DNA from: Paraplanobispora siamensis
GTDB lineage: Bacteria > Actinomycetota > Actinomycetes > Streptosporangiales > Streptosporangiaceae
Direction: 5' to 3'
NCBI RefSeq assembly: GCF_016863175.1
Contig: NZ_BOOJ01000057.1
Location: 62,001-126,000, forward strand
Length of the DNA stretch: 64,000 nucleotides
Below, in pieces: positions 36,246 to 44,883 of this stretch; within the stretch, counting starts at the first letter, position 1, and every line of letters begins with the position of its first letter. Position numbers and translations under genes: made by a program. The notes under the pieces are model-generated. The model searched no databases and was not told where the DNA came from. It was given only the letters and a program-made list of their open reading frames with translations.

Positions 36246-37253
36246 ATGGACGACAGCAGATCCGCGACCCGCACGGAGCAGGAGACCGCCTTCGCGCTCC
36301 GCGCGGCGGTGGAGGCCGCCGTGTACGCGCCGTCGGTGCACAACACCCAGCCGTGGAGCTTCGTCATCGAGGATGACGAGATCGCACTGCGCGCCGACAC
36401 CGACAGGAAGCTGAGGGTGGGCGACGCCGAGGGGCGGGAGCTCGCGATCAGTTGCGGCGCCGCCCTGTTCACCGTACGGCTGACGCTGCGGGCGCTCGGC
36501 TACGAGCCGCTGGTGAGCGTGCTGCCCGACCCCGACCGTCTGTCGCTGCTGGCGACGGTCCGTCTGGGGGAGAACACGCGGCCCGACGAGGACACCCGGA
36601 CGATGCGCGCCGAGGTCGAGCGCCGCCGTACCCACCGGGCCGGGTTCACCGAGCTGCCCGTGCCGGACCGCCTGATCGACGCGCTCGCCGCCGAGGCCGG
36701 CGCCGAGGGGGCGCGGCTGACGCCGGTCCGCTCACCGGCCGCCGTGCGGGTGGTCGCCTCCCTGACCTCGGCGGCCCAGGACGTGCAGTCCCAGGACCGC
36801 GTCTTCAGCCTGGAGGTGATCCGCTGGGCCCGGCCGCCCGGCAGCACGCGCAAGGACGGCGTCCCGGCCGAGGCCTATCCCCGCGAGCCGCGCCGTACCA
36901 GCCCGCACTTCCCCCAGCGCGACTACGCCAAGGGGCACTCGTGGGGCAACGACGCCGACCAGTTCGTCTCCACCTCCACCGGTGCGGTCGCGCTGCTGAC
37001 CACAGAGGGCGACTCCCGGCAGGACTGGATCGCGGCGGGTCAGGCGCTGCAGCGCGTGCTGCTGCACGCCTCCGGCCGCGGGGTCGCGGCGGCCTTCCAC
37101 ACCCAGGCGCTGGAGATGTTCCACCTGCGGGAGTTCCTGCGGCAGGAGCTGTGCTCCGGGGAGTACCCACAGATGATCATGAGGCTGGGCTTCTCCTTCG
37201 ACGAGACCGCGGCCGTGCGGCGCCCGGTCGGGGAGGTGCTCGAGGAGCGCTGA
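36246..37253 (+). CDS. Acg-family nitroreductase-like FMN protein
   Basis: A 335-aa protein of the double nitroreductase-fold Acg type. LRAAVEAAVYAPSVHNTQPWSF is the FMN-phosphate signature; RRRTHRAGFTELPVPDRLIDAL links the halves; the second half ends GRGVAAAFHTQALEMFHLREFLRQEL and PQMIMRLGFS. Mycobacterial Acg proteins are classic DosR-regulon members thought to store or sequester flavin. AGGAAAGGAGG is a very strong ribosome site. 77 bp after cydB, with its own box-like palindrome. Confidence 0.88.
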   Translation: MDDSRSATRTEQETAFALRAAVEAAVYAPSVHNTQPWSFVIEDDEIALRADTDRKLRVGDAEGRELAISCGAALFTVRLTLRALGYEPLVSVLPDPDRLSLLATVRLGENTRPDEDTRTMRAEVERRRTHRAGFTELPVPDRLIDALAAEAGAEGARLTPVRSPAAVRVVASLTSAAQDVQSQDRVFSLEVIRWARPPGSTRKDGVPAEAYPREPRRTSPHFPQRDYAKGHSWGNDADQFVSTSTGAVALLTTEGDSRQDWIAAGQALQRVLLHASGRGVAAAFHTQALEMFHLREFLRQELCSGEYPQMIMRLGFSFDETAAVRRPVGEVLEER

Positions 37254-37275
37254 CCGTCCGTCCGGCCCGGAAGCG

Positions 37276-37824
37276 TCAGCCGGAGATCTTCTCCCACAGG
37301 GGATCGCGGTAGAGCACCACGGCGGTGCCGCGCAGCAGCTCGTCGGGGGCGGAGACCATGACCAGCTCGCCCGCGGCCTCCATCCCGCGCAGGATGTCGC
37401 GCACGCGCGGCCCGACGGGCAGGCGTCCCACGGGCAGGTCGAGGGCCTCGCGGACGGCGTCGGCGACCTCGGACAGCCGGAAGGGCCCGGTGAGAGGGTC
37501 GATCACCGTCTTGACGGTGTCGACGCCGATCATCACCTCGGCCTCGGCGTAGGCGAGCTGCCACTGCAGCTGCGTCCTGCGCCGGCCGGTCCCGGCGCAG
37601 GAGGTGCAGCGCTGGGAGTAGCCGGGCAGGATGTCCTCCGAGGTGGAGCCCAGGCAGGTGGTGCACTGGCCGGTCTCCGCCGCGTGCAGCTCGGCCGCGG
37701 TCCGGTCGCGCAGCTGCGTGCCGCACAGGCAGAGATAGACCCGGAAGCCGCCCCTGACCAGGACCAGGTCGTCGGCGTCGTCGGGAATCTCCTCCCAGAA
37801 CGCGGTGATCGTGTGCTTTCTCAT
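37276..37824 (-). CDS. Hypothetical protein with CxxC zinc-finger-like pairs
   Basis: A 182-aa protein I do not recognise. Residues 30-85 contain Cys pairs CLCG, CTTCLG and CTSCAGTG; the last resembles the CxxCxGxG unit of DnaJ-type zinc fingers. The C-terminal half (SEVADAVREALDLPVGRLPVGPRVRDILRGMEAAGEL) looks like a small wHTH-type helical domain. A DNA- or RNA-binding role is a guess. It lies 13 bp upstream of the endonuclease V gene on the same strand, so the pair may be an operon. Confidence 0.6.
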   Translation of the reverse strand: MRKHTITAFWEEIPDDADDLVLVRGGFRVYLCLCGTQLRDRTAAELHAAETGQCTTCLGSTSEDILPGYSQRCTSCAGTGRRRTQLQWQLAYAEAEVMIGVDTVKTVIDPLTGPFRLSEVADAVREALDLPVGRLPVGPRVRDILRGMEAAGELVMVSAPDELLRGTAVVLYRDPLWEKISG

Positions 37825-37837
37825 GATTCCTGCGACT

Positions 37838-38500
37838 CTACCGAGCGCCGGACAGTGCGGCGCGCGAAAGCCGGTCGGAGACGCGGGTGGTCTCCGGAAG
37901 CCGGTGGGCCGGGGTGAGGTTGAGCACGTTGCGGCAGGCGGTGCCGAGGTCCACCCGGTGGCCGACGGAGACGAAGACCGGTTTGACGCCGTCCCGGGTG
38001 CGCAGGACCCGGCCGACGACCTCGCCGTCCAGGACCAGGTCCGCCTGCGAGCCGCGGGCGGGGCCCGGCTCGGCGTGGGAGCCGACGAACGCGGTCTTGC
38101 CCACCCCTATCGACGGCAGGCCGGTGAGCACGCCCAGGTGGCAGGCCAGGCCGAAACGGCGCGGGTGGGCCAGGCCGTACCCGTCGCAGACGACAAGCTC
38201 GGGGACGACCCTCAGCCGCTCCAGCGCGTCGAGCAGGGCCGGCAGCTCGCGGAAGGCCAGCAGGCCCGGGACGTAGTCGAAGGCCGTGCGGCCGGTGACG
38301 GTCACCTCCTCCAGGACCTCCAGCGTCGTCCCGTCGAGTACGGCCACCGCCGCAGCCAGCCGGTCCCCGTCGTAGGCCACATCCACCCCGGCGACCGTGG
38401 CGGGCCGCTCGGGACCGGGACCGGTCAGGTCCAGCAGCGGCCGCAGCTCGTCCTGGATCGCCTCGGCCTCGGCGACGGTGCGGGGCATGCGTACTCTCAT
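37838..38500 (-). CDS. nfi: Endonuclease V (deoxyinosine 3'-endonuclease)
   Basis: A 220-aa DNA repair nuclease that nicks one base 3' to deoxyinosine. Family segments: VAGVDVAYDGDRLAAAVAVLD with the first catalytic Asp, FDYVPGLLAFRELPALLDAL, ELVVCDGYGLAHPRRFGLACHLGV with the DGxG...HPRxxG motif, SIGVGKTAFVGSH and KPVFVSVGHRVDLGTA. ATG 38500 is chosen; ATG 38488 and GTG 38524 are possible. Probably co-transcribed with the Cys-rich protein gene downstream. Divergent from a MOSC protein gene. Confidence 0.93.
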   Translation of the reverse strand: MRVRMPRTVAEAEAIQDELRPLLDLTGPGPERPATVAGVDVAYDGDRLAAAVAVLDGTTLEVLEEVTVTGRTAFDYVPGLLAFRELPALLDALERLRVVPELVVCDGYGLAHPRRFGLACHLGVLTGLPSIGVGKTAFVGSHAEPGPARGSQADLVLDGEVVGRVLRTRDGVKPVFVSVGHRVDLGTACRNVLNLTPAHRLPETTRVSDRLSRAALSGAR

Positions 38501-38602
38501 GCGTCCATGTTCGCGGATCTTCACGGCCGAAGGCCGGCGGGCAGAGCGCAGGGCGGGGACCCGGCTCGGCGCGGCGGGCGTGAGATCGCTATTTTCTCAG
38601 GC

Positions 38603-39340
38603 ATGACGACGTATCAGGGGAGCGTGCGGCGGGTGCTGCGGTGGCCGGTCAAGTCGCTGCGGGGCGAGGAGGTCGAGCAGGGCCGCTTCGACGGGCGGGG
38701 GATGGCCGGGGACCGCGCCTACGCGCTGATCGACGAGCGGGACAACCACGCGGGCAGGACGCTGACCGTCCGGCAGCGGGCCGAGATGCTCCACTGGCGC
38801 AGCGCCTACGACGGCGGGGACGCCCCGGTTCTGACGGCGCCCGACGGGACCTCCTGGGCGTGGGACCACCCGGAGCTGCCCGGAGAGCTGTCGCGGTCGC
38901 TGGGCGTCCCGCTGAGCCTGCGCGCCGCCGACGGCCAGCAGGACCGGGGCCCGACCGTCCTGGTCACCTTCGAGTCCTCCCGGGCCGGGCTGGAGGAGGA
39001 GCTCGGCCGGGAGGTGGACCTGCTCAGGTTCCGGCCCAACCTGCACCTGGAGCTCGACGCGCCCGCCTTCGACGAGGAGGACTGGGCGGCCGGGACCGTG
39101 CTGTCGGCGGGCGAGGCGGAGTTCACGGTGGCCGGCGACGTGGCGGGGCCGTGCATCAGGTGCGCCGTGCCGAGCTGGGACCCCACCGGCCGGGAGCGCT
39201 GGCCCGCGCTGCAGAAGTGGCTGATCGACAGGCACCGGAACATCTTCGGCGTGATCATGGTAGTCACCCGGCCGGGCACCGTACGGCGGGGCGACCCGGT
39301 GAGCGTCACGGTGGACCGTACGGTGACCTCGGCCGTCTGA
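38603..39340 (+). CDS. MOSC-domain protein
   Basis: A 245-aa protein with MOSC N-terminal barrel (VRRVLRWPVKSLRGEEVEQGRFDGRGMAGDRAYALID) and MOSC domain (LLRFRPNLHLELDAPAFDEEDWAAGTVLSAGEAEF; GPCIRCAVPSWDPTG with the Mo-binding Cys). Related to mARC-type and YcbX proteins, which reduce N-hydroxylated compounds with a molybdenum cofactor. No ribosome site; TATTTT lies 13 nt before ATG 38603, i.e. leaderless. No redox partner gene adjacent. Confidence 0.9.
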   Translation: MTTYQGSVRRVLRWPVKSLRGEEVEQGRFDGRGMAGDRAYALIDERDNHAGRTLTVRQRAEMLHWRSAYDGGDAPVLTAPDGTSWAWDHPELPGELSRSLGVPLSLRAADGQQDRGPTVLVTFESSRAGLEEELGREVDLLRFRPNLHLELDAPAFDEEDWAAGTVLSAGEAEFTVAGDVAGPCIRCAVPSWDPTGRERWPALQKWLIDRHRNIFGVIMVVTRPGTVRRGDPVSVTVDRTVTSAV

Positions 39341-39399
39341 GCCGCGCCGGGCACGGGACGGCCGGCGGCACGGTCAGCGGGGAACGACCGCCGAGGCGA

Positions 39400-39795
39400 T
39401 CAGTGGCGGCTGAGGTCGGCCGGGTCGATCCCGCGCTCCTGCAGCAGGGCGTCGAGCTTGGCCTCCATGCGATCATCGCTCTCCTTGGACTGCGATGACC
39501 CCCAGTGATACAGGAAGGCCAGGCCCGCCGCCTGCCAGATCAGCTGCAGGAACTCCGACTGCCAGTTCTCCAGCGTGGAGGCGAGGAACTCGGGCAGGAA
39601 CTCGGCCCAGGCGAAGTCCTGCCCGTGCTGACCCTGCTCGTTCTGGAACGCGAACAACTGGAAGACGAACTGTCCCACCCAGGAGAACAGGAAGAACAAC
39701 CCCGTGACCAGGACGAAGGAGTACGCCTTGGCGAAGGGTGGCTTGGCGAAGGGCAACCCCGGACGCGGACTCTTGCGGGGGGAGATCTGCGTCAT
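39400..39795 (-). CDS. DUF6766 membrane protein
   Basis: A 131-aa protein with one clear hydrophobic helix near residues 23-46 (AYSFVLVTGLFFLFSWVGQFVFQ), a middle WAEFLPEFLASTLENWQSEFLQLIWQAAGLAFLYHWGSSQSKE, and a charged C-terminal tail. It matches the DUF6766 pattern; function unknown. AGGAGG lies just before two consecutive ATGs (39798, 39795); spacing favours 39795. Confidence 0.8.
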   Translation of the reverse strand: MTQISPRKSPRPGLPFAKPPFAKAYSFVLVTGLFFLFSWVGQFVFQLFAFQNEQGQHGQDFAWAEFLPEFLASTLENWQSEFLQLIWQAAGLAFLYHWGSSQSKESDDRMEAKLDALLQERGIDPADLSRH

Positions 39796-39943
39796 CATGC
39801 CTCCTATATCGCGGATAGAGGCATCGGCTTCCCCGGAGCGGTGACGGAAAACCGCCGGTGATCGCACCCGGCGGAGGCGGCCCTGCTCGGCGCCGCATTC
39901 GCGCCCGCCGGGCGCGGGCGCTCCCGGGTGTGCGGAGTCGTGA

Positions 39944-40108
39944 TGTCGTTCCCCTCATCGGGCCGGCGACGTCACCGGTGCCTCCAGCGCCCCGGCCCCG
40001 CCCCAGCTCGGCGGAGACGTCACCGTGCAGCTGACCGGTTCCACCGGGACCATCGGCGCCGCGGGCCGCGCCGAGAACCGGCGTACCGACATCCAGCTGC
40101 TGTACTGA
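39944..40108 (+). pseudogene. C-terminal remnant of a decayed gene
   Basis: A 54-codon frame without start, opening after a stop near 39943, ends DVTVQLTGSTGTIGAAGRAE then NRRTDIQLLY and TGA. It reads like the tail of a real protein but I do not recognise it. The strong terminator at 40154 sits where that gene's terminator should be. The rest of 39868-40246 holds no gene. Confidence 0.35.
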
Positions 40109-40153
40109 CGGCCGCCGTACCGGCAGCCGCCGTACCGACCGGCGCACCACAGC

Positions 40154-40200
40154 AGGCCGCCGGCCGGGGGAAGCCCGCTTCCCCCGGCCGGCGGCCTTTA
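40154..40200 (+). terminator. Strong terminator with 21-bp stem
   Basis: 40154-40174 pairs exactly with 40177-40197 (arm begins AGGCCGCCGGCC), followed by TTACT. It terminates rightward transcription, yet no intact plus-strand gene precedes it except the remnant and the distant MOSC gene. Confidence 0.8.
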
Positions 40201-40246
40201 CTGTAGGGATCGGCCGGGACGGTCCCGGAGAAGGAGGGCAGGCGGT

Positions 40247-40546
40247 ATGTCGGTGCTCGTGGCGTTCAGCGTGACGCCGATCGGCGCGGGGGAGGACGTC
40301 GGCAAGCTCGTCGCAGAGGCCGTACGGGTGGTGCGCGCCTCCGGTCTGCCCAACCGGACCGACGCCATGTTCACCACCGTCGAGGGCGACAGCTGGGACG
40401 AGGTGATGGCCGTGGTCAAGGACGCGGTCGCGGCGGTCGAGGCCCGCTGCGGGCGGGTCAGCCTCGTGCTGAAGGCCGACATCCGCGAGGGCGGGGGCGG
40501 CCGGATGGAGGCCAAGGTCGCCACCGTGGAGCGGCACCTGGCGTGA
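40247..40546 (+). CDS. MTH1187/YkoF-like thiamine-binding family protein
   Basis: A 99-aa ferredoxin-like-fold protein: [46 protein letters not shown], then [13 protein letters not shown]. The family binds thiamine or its pyrimidine precursors and is thought to take part in their salvage. GAAGGAGGG lies 10 bp upstream. A compact palindrome CCGGGAC-G-GTCCCGG (40214-40228) sits in the promoter region. Confidence 0.87.
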   Translation: MSVLVAFSVTPIGAGEDVGKLVAEAVRVVRASGLPNRTDAMFTTVEGDSWDEVMAVVKDAVAAVEARCGRVSLVLKADIREGGGGRMEAKVATVERHLA

Positions 40547-40624
40547 GGCCGGGCGCCGGGCCGGGGCCGGTTTCCCGGCGGGCCGGGTCAGTCGGGGCCG
40601 GGCCGGTTTTCCGGGCGGGCCGGG

Positions 40625-41614
40625 TCAGCCGAGGTCGGGGGGCGGGGGCATGCGGTCTCCCTTGACCTGGCCGGCGATGGGGTCGAGCGCGGAGAGTTCC
40701 TCGTCGGTCAGCGTGATGCCGGCGGCGCCGGCGTTCTCCCGCAGCCGGGCCGGGCTCCGGGTTCCGGGGATCGGGACCACGGGGATCCCGTGCGCGTCGG
40801 AACGCTGGAGCAGCCAGGCCAGGGCGATCTGGGCCATCGTCGCCCCCCGGGCGTCGGCGATGCGCCGGACCGGGGCCAGCAGGGTCGCGTTGTGCTCGGC
40901 GTTGGCGGTCTCGAAGCGCGGCAGGCCGCGCCGGATGTCGTCCTCGGCCAGCCCGTCGGCGGAGGTGTGGCGGCCGGTCAGGAAACCCCGGCTGAAGGGC
41001 GCGTAGGCGACGTATCCGATGCCCAGCTCGGCGCAGGCCGGTACCACCGCCTCCTCGTCCTCGCGGGTGAACAGCGACCACTCGTTCTGCACCGCGGTGA
41101 CGGGATGCACCCGGTGCCCGGCCCGCAGTTCGGCGGCGGAGACGTTGGACAGCCCGATGTGGCGGATCTTGCCCGCGGCGACGAGCTCCGCCATGGCGCC
41201 GACGGTCTCCTCGATCGGGGTGGTGAAGTCGGGGTGGTGCAGATAGTAGAGATCGATGTGGTCGGTGCCCAGACGGCGCAGGCTCGCCTCGCAGGCGGCG
41301 CGGACGTACTCGGGGTCGCTGCGCACCCCCACGAGCTCACCGGTCCCCGGAGCGCGGACGGCGGCGAACTTGGTGGCGACGGTGATCCCGTCGCGGCCGT
41401 GATCGGCCAGGAACTCCCCGATCAGGCGCTCGTTGGCGGAGTCGACGCCGTAGTAGTCGGAGGTGTCGAGGAAGGTCACGCCGAGGTCGGCGGCCTCGCG
41501 CAGGGCGGTGAGGGACTCGTCGTGGTCGGTCGGGCCGAGGAACTCGCTCAGGCCCATGCAGCCGAGGCCGACGGCGGACACCCGAAGACCTCCGCCGAGA
41601 TTGACCGTACGCAT
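40625..41614 (-). CDS. Aldo/keto reductase
   Basis: A 329-aa TIM-barrel NADPH oxidoreductase. VSAVGLGCMGLSEFLG, then FLDTSDYYGVDSANERLIGEFL with catalytic Asp/Tyr, TVATKF with the Lys, IDLYYLHHPD with the His, GLSNVSAAELR and the cofactor-binding VVPIPGTRSPARLREN. It belongs to the YghZ/IolS-like group that reduces aldehydes, methylglyoxal or ketones. Divergent from a TetR gene, with two identical-arm operators between, so it is almost certainly that repressor's target. Confidence 0.93.
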   Translation of the reverse strand: MRTVNLGGGLRVSAVGLGCMGLSEFLGPTDHDESLTALREAADLGVTFLDTSDYYGVDSANERLIGEFLADHGRDGITVATKFAAVRAPGTGELVGVRSDPEYVRAACEASLRRLGTDHIDLYYLHHPDFTTPIEETVGAMAELVAAGKIRHIGLSNVSAAELRAGHRVHPVTAVQNEWSLFTREDEEAVVPACAELGIGYVAYAPFSRGFLTGRHTSADGLAEDDIRRGLPRFETANAEHNATLLAPVRRIADARGATMAQIALAWLLQRSDAHGIPVVPIPGTRSPARLRENAGAAGITLTDEELSALDPIAGQVKGDRMPPPPDLG

Positions 41615-41650
41615 GAGGTGTCTCCATCCGGGGGTGGGGTTCGGTAGAAT

Positions 41651-41698
41651 CGGGACGACTGTCCCGGTTGATGGTGAATATACGGGACGGCCGTCCCG
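41651..41698. promoter_or_regulatory. Twin TetR operators CGGGAC-N4-GTCCCG
   Basis: CGGGACGACTGTCCCG (41651-41666) and CGGGACGGCCGTCCCG (41683-41698) share identical 6-bp arms and are 32 bp apart, between the divergent AKR and TetR genes. The TATCGT at 41705-41710 fits a TetR -10, so bound repressor would block both promoters. Confidence 0.75.
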
Positions 41699-41729
41699 GT
41701 TGTCTATCGTCTCCTGGAGCCGTACCTCG

Positions 41730-42284
41730 ATGAGCAAGCCGTTGCGTGCCGACGCCCAGCGCAACAGGGCACGGGTGCTGGAGGTGGCGGCCGAGACCTT
41801 CGCCGCCGAAGGGCTGTCGGTGTCGGTCCACGAGATCGCCCGGCGGGCCGGCGTGGGCACCGGCACCGTGAGCCGGCACTTCCCCACGAAGGAGTCGCTG
41901 TTCGAGGCGATCCTGCTCAGCCGGATGGAGCAGCTCGTGCAGCGGGCCGAGGCGCTGGCCGAGGGTGCGGAGTACGGCGAGGCGTTCTTCGCCTTCTTCG
42001 CGCTCATGGTCGAGGAGGGCGCGAACAACCGCGGCCTGGTCGACGCCCTGGCGGGCTCGGGGTTCGACTTCCGGTCCGTCGAGGCCGAGCGCAGATACGA
42101 CGTCATGGGGGCGTGGCGGGAGCTCCTGCGGCGGGCCCAGCAGGCGGGCGGGATACGGGCCGATGCCGACATCGCCGACGTCAAGGCCCTGCTCACCGGC
42201 TGCATCGACCGTGAGCGGAGCGGTGCGGACCCGGTGGCCCGCGCCCGCATGCTCGCGATCGTCCGTGAGGGCCTGAGAGCCTGA
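41730..42284 (+). CDS. TetR-family repressor
   Basis: A 184-aa TetR protein. HTH in residues 10-55 (RVLEVAAETFAAEGLSVSVHEIARRAGVGTGTVSRHFPTKESLFEAI); the C-terminal ligand-binding domain follows the pattern of the SCO4850/AKR-linked group (FAFFALMVEEGANNRGLVDALAGSGFDF). Ligand unknown. CTGGAG site. It should repress the divergent aldo/keto reductase and itself through the two operators. Confidence 0.93.
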   Translation: MSKPLRADAQRNRARVLEVAAETFAAEGLSVSVHEIARRAGVGTGTVSRHFPTKESLFEAILLSRMEQLVQRAEALAEGAEYGEAFFAFFALMVEEGANNRGLVDALAGSGFDFRSVEAERRYDVMGAWRELLRRAQQAGGIRADADIADVKALLTGCIDRERSGADPVARARMLAIVREGLRA

Positions 42285-42413
42285 GGGGCCCGGTCGCCGT
42301 CCGCCTGTGACGCACGCGACCCCGCCTCCGGAAGGCACCGGGAACACCCGGAGCACGCCGCCAGTTGGACGATACGGGGTCGAGACGGGTCAAGTCCGGG
42401 GAGTTGATCGAAG

Positions 42414-43532
42414 ATGGCAGGAACACGATCCGCAGGACGTCTCGTCGCGGGCGGGCTGGCGCTGGCCGCCGCCGCGTGGTCCCTGAAGGACGTCCCGGCC
42501 GAGCTGGGCGCCAGGGCCGGGGGAGCGCGGCTGGAGCGGATGCTGCGCTCGCCGCAGTTCCGCGACGGCGCCTTCCACAACACCGTGCCCGGCACGTCCA
42601 CGCCGCCGCCGGAGGGCCTGCCCAAACTGCTGCGCGAGCTGGTCTTCGACCGTGACGGGCGCAAGCCCGCCGCCCCGGTCCCGCTGGTGACCTCCCCGGC
42701 CACCCCGCCGGCCGAGGACGGCCTGAGCGCCGTCTGGTACGGCCACGCCACCACGCTGGTGGAGATCGAGGGACGGCGCGTGCTGTTCGACCCGGTGTGG
42801 AGCGACCGGGTCTCGCCGGTCCCCATGGTGGGCCCGCGCCGCATCCACCCGCTGCCGGTGAGCCTGGCCGGCCTGCCGGCGCTGGACGCCGTCGTGATCT
42901 CACACGACCACTACGACCACCTGGACCGGGCGACGATCCGCGCGCTCACCAGGACCCAGGAGACGCCGTTCCTGGTCCCGCTGGGCATCGGCGCCCACCT
43001 GGAGCGCTGGGACGTGCCCGCCGAGCGGATCATCGAGCTCGACTGGGAGGAGGAGGCCCAGGTCGCCGGCCTGCGCTTCGTCGCGACCGCGGCCCGTCAC
43101 TTCTCCGGGCGGACCTTCAGGCGCGATGACACCCTGTGGGGCTCGTGGGTGGTCGCGGGCGCGCACAAGCGCGTGTTCTACGCGGGCGACTCGGGCTACT
43201 TCGACGGCTACGCGCGCATCGGCGCCGACCACGGCCCCTTCGACCTCACGCTCATGCCGATCGGCGCCTACAGCCCGAGCTGGCCCGACATCCACATGGA
43301 CCCCGAGGAGGCGGTCACCGCCCACCTCGACCTGGGCGGCAGCCTGCTGCTGCCGGTGCACTGGGCGACCTTCACCCTCGCCCTGCACCCGTGGGCTGAG
43401 CCCGTCGACCGGCTCCGGCACGAGGCCAAGGCACGCGACGTCCGGATCGTCGTCCCGCGCCCCGGCGACCGCGTCGACGCCGGTGACCCGCCGCTGCTGG
43501 ACCCCTGGTGGGAGCTGCTCAAGGGGGCCTGA
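42414..43532 (+). CDS. NAPE-PLD/UlaG-like metallo-beta-lactamase-fold hydrolase
   Basis: A 372-aa MBL-fold hydrolase. A hydrophobic N-terminal stretch (residues 9-22, LVAGGLALAAAAWS) may anchor or export it. VWYGHATTLVEIEGRRVLFDPVWSDRVSPVPMVGPRRIHP, the metal motif ISHDHYDHLD near residue 162, ARHFSGRTFRRDDTLWGSWVV, FYAGDSGYFDGYARIGADHGPFDLTLMPIGAY and LPVHWATF match the N-acyl-phosphatidylethanolamine phospholipase D group. A phosphodiester or lactone substrate is likely. GGGGAG site. Its stop lies in a 17-bp tandem duplication. Confidence 0.9.
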   Translation: MAGTRSAGRLVAGGLALAAAAWSLKDVPAELGARAGGARLERMLRSPQFRDGAFHNTVPGTSTPPPEGLPKLLRELVFDRDGRKPAAPVPLVTSPATPPAEDGLSAVWYGHATTLVEIEGRRVLFDPVWSDRVSPVPMVGPRRIHPLPVSLAGLPALDAVVISHDHYDHLDRATIRALTRTQETPFLVPLGIGAHLERWDVPAERIIELDWEEEAQVAGLRFVATAARHFSGRTFRRDDTLWGSWVVAGAHKRVFYAGDSGYFDGYARIGADHGPFDLTLMPIGAYSPSWPDIHMDPEEAVTAHLDLGGSLLLPVHWATFTLALHPWAEPVDRLRHEAKARDVRIVVPRPGDRVDAGDPPLLDPWWELLKGA

Positions 43533-43612
43533 GGTCAAAGAGGTCCTGAGGTCAAAGAGGTCCTGAGAAGCCTCCAGCCGATGAAGCCTCCTCAGCCGAA
43601 GCCTCCTCAGCC
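43528..43612. repeat. Two short tandem duplications at a convergent gene junction
   Basis: CCTGAGGTCAAAGAGGT is duplicated at 43528-43544 and 43545-43561, the first copy containing the stop of the plus-strand gene. GAAGCCTCCTCAGCC is duplicated at 43583-43597 and 43598-43612, the second containing the stop of the minus-strand gene (43607-43609). Confidence 0.85.
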
Positions 43613-44722
43613 GGCGAAGATGTCCTCGGGCAGGAACGCCGAGACCAGGAAGCTCGGCACGTCCACCAGCTGGCTGACCTTGAGGTCGACGGCGACGCTG
43701 CAGATGGCGTAGGCCTGCTGCGGACTCCACCCGCGCTCGCCGAGATGGTCGATCATCTCCAGCAGCGCGTTGCGGGCCGCCTGCGTGGCGTCCTCGGCGG
43801 CCACCTCGCCGTCGCGTCCCACCGACATCCCGGTCGTGGCGTAGAAGCTGCGGGGGGCGGCGTACTGCGGCGCCACCCAATAGTCGGAACGGGCGAACCT
43901 CGGTCCCCGGATGCCCTTGGCCGCGGCCTCGCCCGGGTGGAGGGCGAAGCGCACTCGCAGCGTCGCGTTCATCTCGATGGCCGTGCCGCACGCCTCGCTG
44001 TCGCCCTGGGCGAAGTGCGCGTCACCGGCGGAGAACAGCGCCCCGGGGGTGTCGACCGGTACGTAGAGCCGGGTGCCGGCCCCGAGCTGCTTGATGTCGA
44101 CGTTGCCGGCCTGCTCCCGGGGCGGGATCGTGCGCAGGCCCCGCGCGGCGATGCCCGGATCGGCCGGCACCGCCCCGTCGGCCGAGGGCGGCAGCACGAA
44201 CCCGCCGCGCTCCATCGCGGCCCGCTCGCGGGCGGTGATGCGGGCGAGCGCCTCGTGCCCGGGGGACAGGCCGATCGTGCCCATGAACGGCGCGGCGGGG
44301 ACGCGCACGCCGGGCAGGTCGCCGGAGGTGGCCCAGCCGTCCTCCAGCCGCCAGCGCACGATGAACGGCTCGGGGAAGACGTCCCGCAGGAACCCGAAAC
44401 CGGGCACCTGGACGGTGTAGCCGTAGCCGTCCGGGACGATCTCCAGGATCTCGATCTCCAGAAGGTCTCCGGGCTGGGCGCCCTCGATGTGGACGGGGCC
44501 GGTCAGCGGGTGGACGACGTCGAGATCGGGGGCCTCGACGGTCTTGAGCGTGGCGCCCGGCCCCATCTGCCCGTCGAAGGCGTCGCGGGTCTCCATGACG
44601 ACCTCGTCTCCCGGCTCGCACCGCACGACCGGGGGGATGTCGGGATGCCAGCGGTTGTGCCCGGTCGCGGGCTCCTCGCGCAGGGTGAGCCGGGGATCGA
44701 TGCGGATCTCGTGTACGGCCAT
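43607..44722 (-). CDS. Acetamidase/formamidase family amidohydrolase
   Basis: A 371-aa FmdA/AmdA-type amidase that splits short aliphatic amides to acid and ammonia. HNRWHPDIPPVVRCEPGDEVVMETRDAFDGQ is the N-terminal signature; VHIEGAQPGDLLEIEILEI, FMGTIGLSPG, FSAGDAHFAQGDSEACGTAIEMNAT (metal and active-site region) and AYAICSVAVDLKVSQLVDVP follow. CGAGGGGG site before ATG 44722. No urea or amide transporter genes adjacent. Confidence 0.93.
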   Translation of the reverse strand: MAVHEIRIDPRLTLREEPATGHNRWHPDIPPVVRCEPGDEVVMETRDAFDGQMGPGATLKTVEAPDLDVVHPLTGPVHIEGAQPGDLLEIEILEIVPDGYGYTVQVPGFGFLRDVFPEPFIVRWRLEDGWATSGDLPGVRVPAAPFMGTIGLSPGHEALARITARERAAMERGGFVLPPSADGAVPADPGIAARGLRTIPPREQAGNVDIKQLGAGTRLYVPVDTPGALFSAGDAHFAQGDSEACGTAIEMNATLRVRFALHPGEAAAKGIRGPRFARSDYWVAPQYAAPRSFYATTGMSVGRDGEVAAEDATQAARNALLEMIDHLGERGWSPQQAYAICSVAVDLKVSQLVDVPSFLVSAFLPEDIFAG

Positions 44723-44883
44723 GGCGGCCCCCTCGTGTGGACGCGGCTGAGCGTCACGCTCTGCCCGCCCTCCCGGCCTGTCAAGGCCCCGCGGAGCCCG
44801 TACGGGCAACCCCGCGACCCGGGCGGAGGCCGTACGGTCAAGACCCGGCCGCCGCGATCCGGGCCGCCGCGACCGGGGCCCGT

